A stretch of 33,443 nt of DNA. Origin: Prochlorococcaceae cyanobacterium jk18x1bzbins.87 (GTDB lineage Bacteria > Cyanobacteriota > Cyanobacteriia > PCC-6307 > Cyanobiaceae). Each line of letters starts with the position of its first letter. The stretch's first letter is position 1. The DNA is taken from the NCBI GenBank assembly GCA_022826535.1, contig JAJDUS010000057.1, positions 1 to 33,443 on the forward strand, given 5' to 3'. A program made the position numbers and the translations under genes. The notes beneath the pieces were generated by a model, which had not been told where the DNA came from, searched no databases, and saw only the letters and a program-made list of their open reading frames with translations. This document shows positions 31,421-33,443 of this stretch, piece by piece.

Positions 31421-32212
31421 CAGGGTCAGGACCCATAATGTGAAGAGAGGGCGCCCCAAGAAAGTATCAGGAGGATGGGTGATGGCCCAGTTGTTTTGGG
31501 TCAGCGCGGAGCAGGTTGATCGCATCCGCCCCTTGTTTCCCAAGGAACGGGGTGTGAGTGGGTGTATGACAGGAAGGTGTTGAGCGACATCATCCATGTC
31601 ATTCAGAGGGGTCTGCGCTAGGTGGGTGCCCCTGCTGCCTATGGTCCCCACAAAACCCTCTACAACCGTTGCCGCCGCTGGTGAGACAAGGGTGTTTTTG
31701 ATCTGATCTTTTCCGAGTTGTCAGCATCAGATACCCCAGAGCCAGAGGTGCTGATGCTTGACGCCACTGACATCAAAGCCCATCGCACGGCGTGCAGCCT
31801 CAACAAAGGGGGGGTGGCCCCCGCCTGATTGGTGGCACCAAGGGGGGCATGACCAGCAAGCTCCATGGGGTCTGGTGGTCCCCTGCGACTCCACCTGAGT
31901 GAGGGGCAATGCAGTGACTTCACCGGTGCTTGGTGTGGTGCCCAAGGACCTGCTGCCTGCGGCAACGGTGATCAGGGATCAAGGGTAGGACAGGGACAAA
32001 ATCCGTAAGATGCTGTCCCAGCAGGGCATCACGCCTTGCATTCCGCCCCGTCGCTGCCGCAAGAAGCCAGTCCATTACAGCAAGAGGCTGGATCGCAAGG
32101 GTCACAAAATCGAGACACTCTTTTCCTGACTGCAGACTGGCGGTGTGTTGCAACCCGCTACGGCGGCTGCCTGGCCGCCATTATCCTCTTCTGGTGATAA
32201 GGCCTGACCCTA
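31421..32212 (+). mobile_element. IS5-family (IS427-like) element, copy 4, degraded
   Basis: Starts with CAGGGTCAGGACCCATAATG (the first T mutated to C) and ends CCTGACCCTA at 32212, 792 bp against 880 for the full copy. The plus strand encodes WVSAEQVDRIRPLFPKERG, PHKTLYNRCRRW, then the same in-frame TGA (31682-31684) as copy 2, then DKGVFDLIFSELSASDTPEP, VLMLDATDIKAHRTACSLNK. Frames break afterwards, and about 40 bp are lost near 31875. It is inactive. Confidence 0.85.
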
Positions 32213-32325
32213 GGGAACCTCTGAACAAGCCAGAGTCGTCCGCCATCAGGCTCCTGCTTCCCCTGTCTCTACTGGGCTTCCCAAAACTCTCAGGGTCTCA
32301 AGGGGACTTGTTCAGAAGTTCCCTA
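32211..32325 (+). repeat. Miniature inverted-repeat element MITE-B
   Basis: 115 bp with 19-bp terminal inverted repeats, TAGGGAACCTCTGAACAAG on the left and TAGGGAACTTCTGAACAAG read inward from the right (18 of 19 identical), including flanking TA. The left TA is shared with the end of the IS427-like copy 4, the right TA with the start of the IS5-group element. There is no coding capacity. The ends resemble those of the IS5-group element ISb. Confidence 0.8.
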
Positions 32326-33443
32326 GGCATCTCTGAACAAGTCTGCCAAGTGGGAGAGGGAGTAGGTTAAGGTGGAAGCGCCTGATATGAGTTGGAGGAG
32401 TGGGTGTCATGAAGAGTATGGAGAAGAGCTTTACCGACCTTGGGTTTCATAGAAAGAAACGGAAGACGAGGAGGGAGCTGCTTCTGGATTGGATGGAGGA
32501 GTTGCTTCCGTAGAGTGGCCTGTTGGAGCAGATCAAAGCAGTACTATCCCAAGCAGGCAAGGGGAGAGTTCCCTGTGATCCGGCCATGGAAGATATGCTC
32601 CATGATGTGGAGAGTGGGGGCCGCTTTACCGGTATCCGTCTAGGGACACCCTGGAAAACTTCAAAGCGCTTTCACAGAAGACTCTCACTCCTCTCTTACA
32701 GCAAGGCTCTTGAAAGGCCAGGACTGAGCCAGACAGGGGTTTCCCAGTGTTTCCCTAGGCAAGGAGCCAGAAAGGAGAGCCATCCTCAAGTTCCGCCATC
32801 TGCTGGAACGTCATGGATTAGGCAAGAAGCTGTTTGGGAGCATCAAGGAGCATCTGGCAGTTGAAGATCTGATGCTGAAGAAAGGGAAGATTCCGGACGC
32901 CAGCATCATTGCAGTGCCAGCATCGACGAAGAACCGCTCCAGGGAACGTGATCCTGAGATGCAGCAGAGCAGGAAGGGGAACCAGTGGCAACTTCGGCAT
33001 GAAGCTGCACAGCGGGGTGGATGCCCAAAGCAGCTTGGTCCATAGCCTACCCATCACCGCCGCCAAGATACATAGCTGACCCCCTTCAGAGAAGCTGCTC
33101 CATGAAGAGGAAACCCGTGTCTGAGAAGATAGAGATTATGGGGAGATTGAGAAGGGCCAAGCCCATGAGGATCGCAAGGTGGCATGGCCCATTGCGATGA
33201 GGTTCAGAGCAGAAGAGATTAACCAGAGAGCAACTGGAGCGATTGTTGAAACAGTGCAAGGGCAGTCTGAGGATATAGAACACCTCTTTTTCTTTGTCAA
33301 GAAACCTCAATTCTGGATAAGATCAAGAGGAGGTTGTGATGGTGGGCATGGTGTTGTGGATGCCGATGTTGCCAATGTTGACCTTGGGTTGTGCCAGGGT
33401 GTAAGCCGCCAGGCATGAGAGAATGTGGAGGAGGGGGTTGCTG
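32324..33443 (+). mobile_element. IS5-group element ISb, copy 2, degraded and cut by the window edge
   Basis: The left end TAGGCATCTCTGAACAAG is at 32324-32341. The transposase starts around 32409 with MKSMEKSFTDLGFHRKKRK and RRELLLDWMEELLP. After a stop it continues as QIKAVLSQAGKGR, AMEDMLHDV and GRFTGIRL, where MITE-A copy 3 (32641-32757) interrupts. It resumes as ILKFRHLLERHGLGKKLF, DASIIAVPASTKNRSRERD and, after a frameshift, FGMKLHSGVDAQSSLVHSL. A decayed C-terminus follows (LLHEEETRV, then EHLFFFVKKPQFW). No intact frame exists. The right end is not visible before 33443. Confidence 0.78.
32641..32757 (+). repeat. Miniature inverted-repeat element MITE-A, copy 3
   Basis: 117 bp, the best-preserved copy: TAGGGACACCCTGGAAAAC at the left and GTTTCCCAGTGTTTCCCTA at the right. 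It sits inside the transposase of ISb copy 2. Removing it together with one TA restores the frame GIRL-GKEPERRAILKFRHLL, which directly shows the TA target duplication. Confidence 0.9.

Noticed and set aside
29074-32757. Possible CRISPR-like repeats, because similar blocks recur downstream of 5S
   Set aside because: The repeats are about 117 bp with terminal inverted repeats, occur in both orientations and sit inside transposase genes; there is no regular repeat-spacer array.

Overview
The window is a chromosomal segment of a picocyanobacterium, most likely of the Synechococcus/Prochlorococcus/Cyanobium lineage. The 16S gene contains two stretches typical of cyanobacterial 16S, at about 24199 and 24597. 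The protein genes include chlP (chlorophyll phytyl chain), glgC, a glpX-type bisphosphatase (FBPase/SBPase), gnd/pgl and system II cytochrome c maturation (ccsA). The gene order glpX-hemA-glgC-gnd-pgl with divergent rpe is, from memory, the one seen in marine picocyanobacteria. The load of decayed insertion sequences is unlike free-living relatives and would suit a host-associated genome such as the sponge symbiont 'Candidatus Synechococcus spongiarum'. That species guess is inference.

Region 1 (1-941): an AT-rich remnant of an MmeI-like (type IIL) restriction enzyme, ending inside a diverged miniature transposable element. Region 2 (942-8921): central carbon and tetrapyrrole genes glpX, hemA, glgC, gnd and pgl on the minus strand, rpe divergent on the plus strand, then ccsA with a small cysteine-containing protein. 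Region 3 (8922-14944): an internally deleted IS5-family element, then a minus-strand cluster with lptA-like, lptB and LptF/G-like genes (LPS export), a DUF309 gene, typA and a VanY-type peptidase. Region 4 (15085-21108): chlP, glyS, dnaG and a short unknown gene.

Region 5 (21178-23682): an IS982-family remnant, an 880-bp IS5-family (IS427-like) element and a stretch with no recognisable gene. Region 6 (about 23683-28893): a complete rRNA operon 16S-tRNA-Ile-tRNA-Ala-23S-5S with a long processing stem around the 23S gene. Region 7 (28894-33443): a graveyard of nested mobile elements with no intact gene.

The most rewarding part is the set of miniature elements. One family (MITE-A, about 117 bp, 19-bp imperfect terminal inverted repeats, TA duplication) has three clear copies and a fourth diverged one. 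Removing single copies in silico restores interrupted transposase frames exactly. Two inverted copies have apparently recombined, inverting the DNA between them and splitting one transposase onto opposite strands. Two further miniature elements (MITE-B, MITE-C) lie in the same region. No intact new enzyme system was found.
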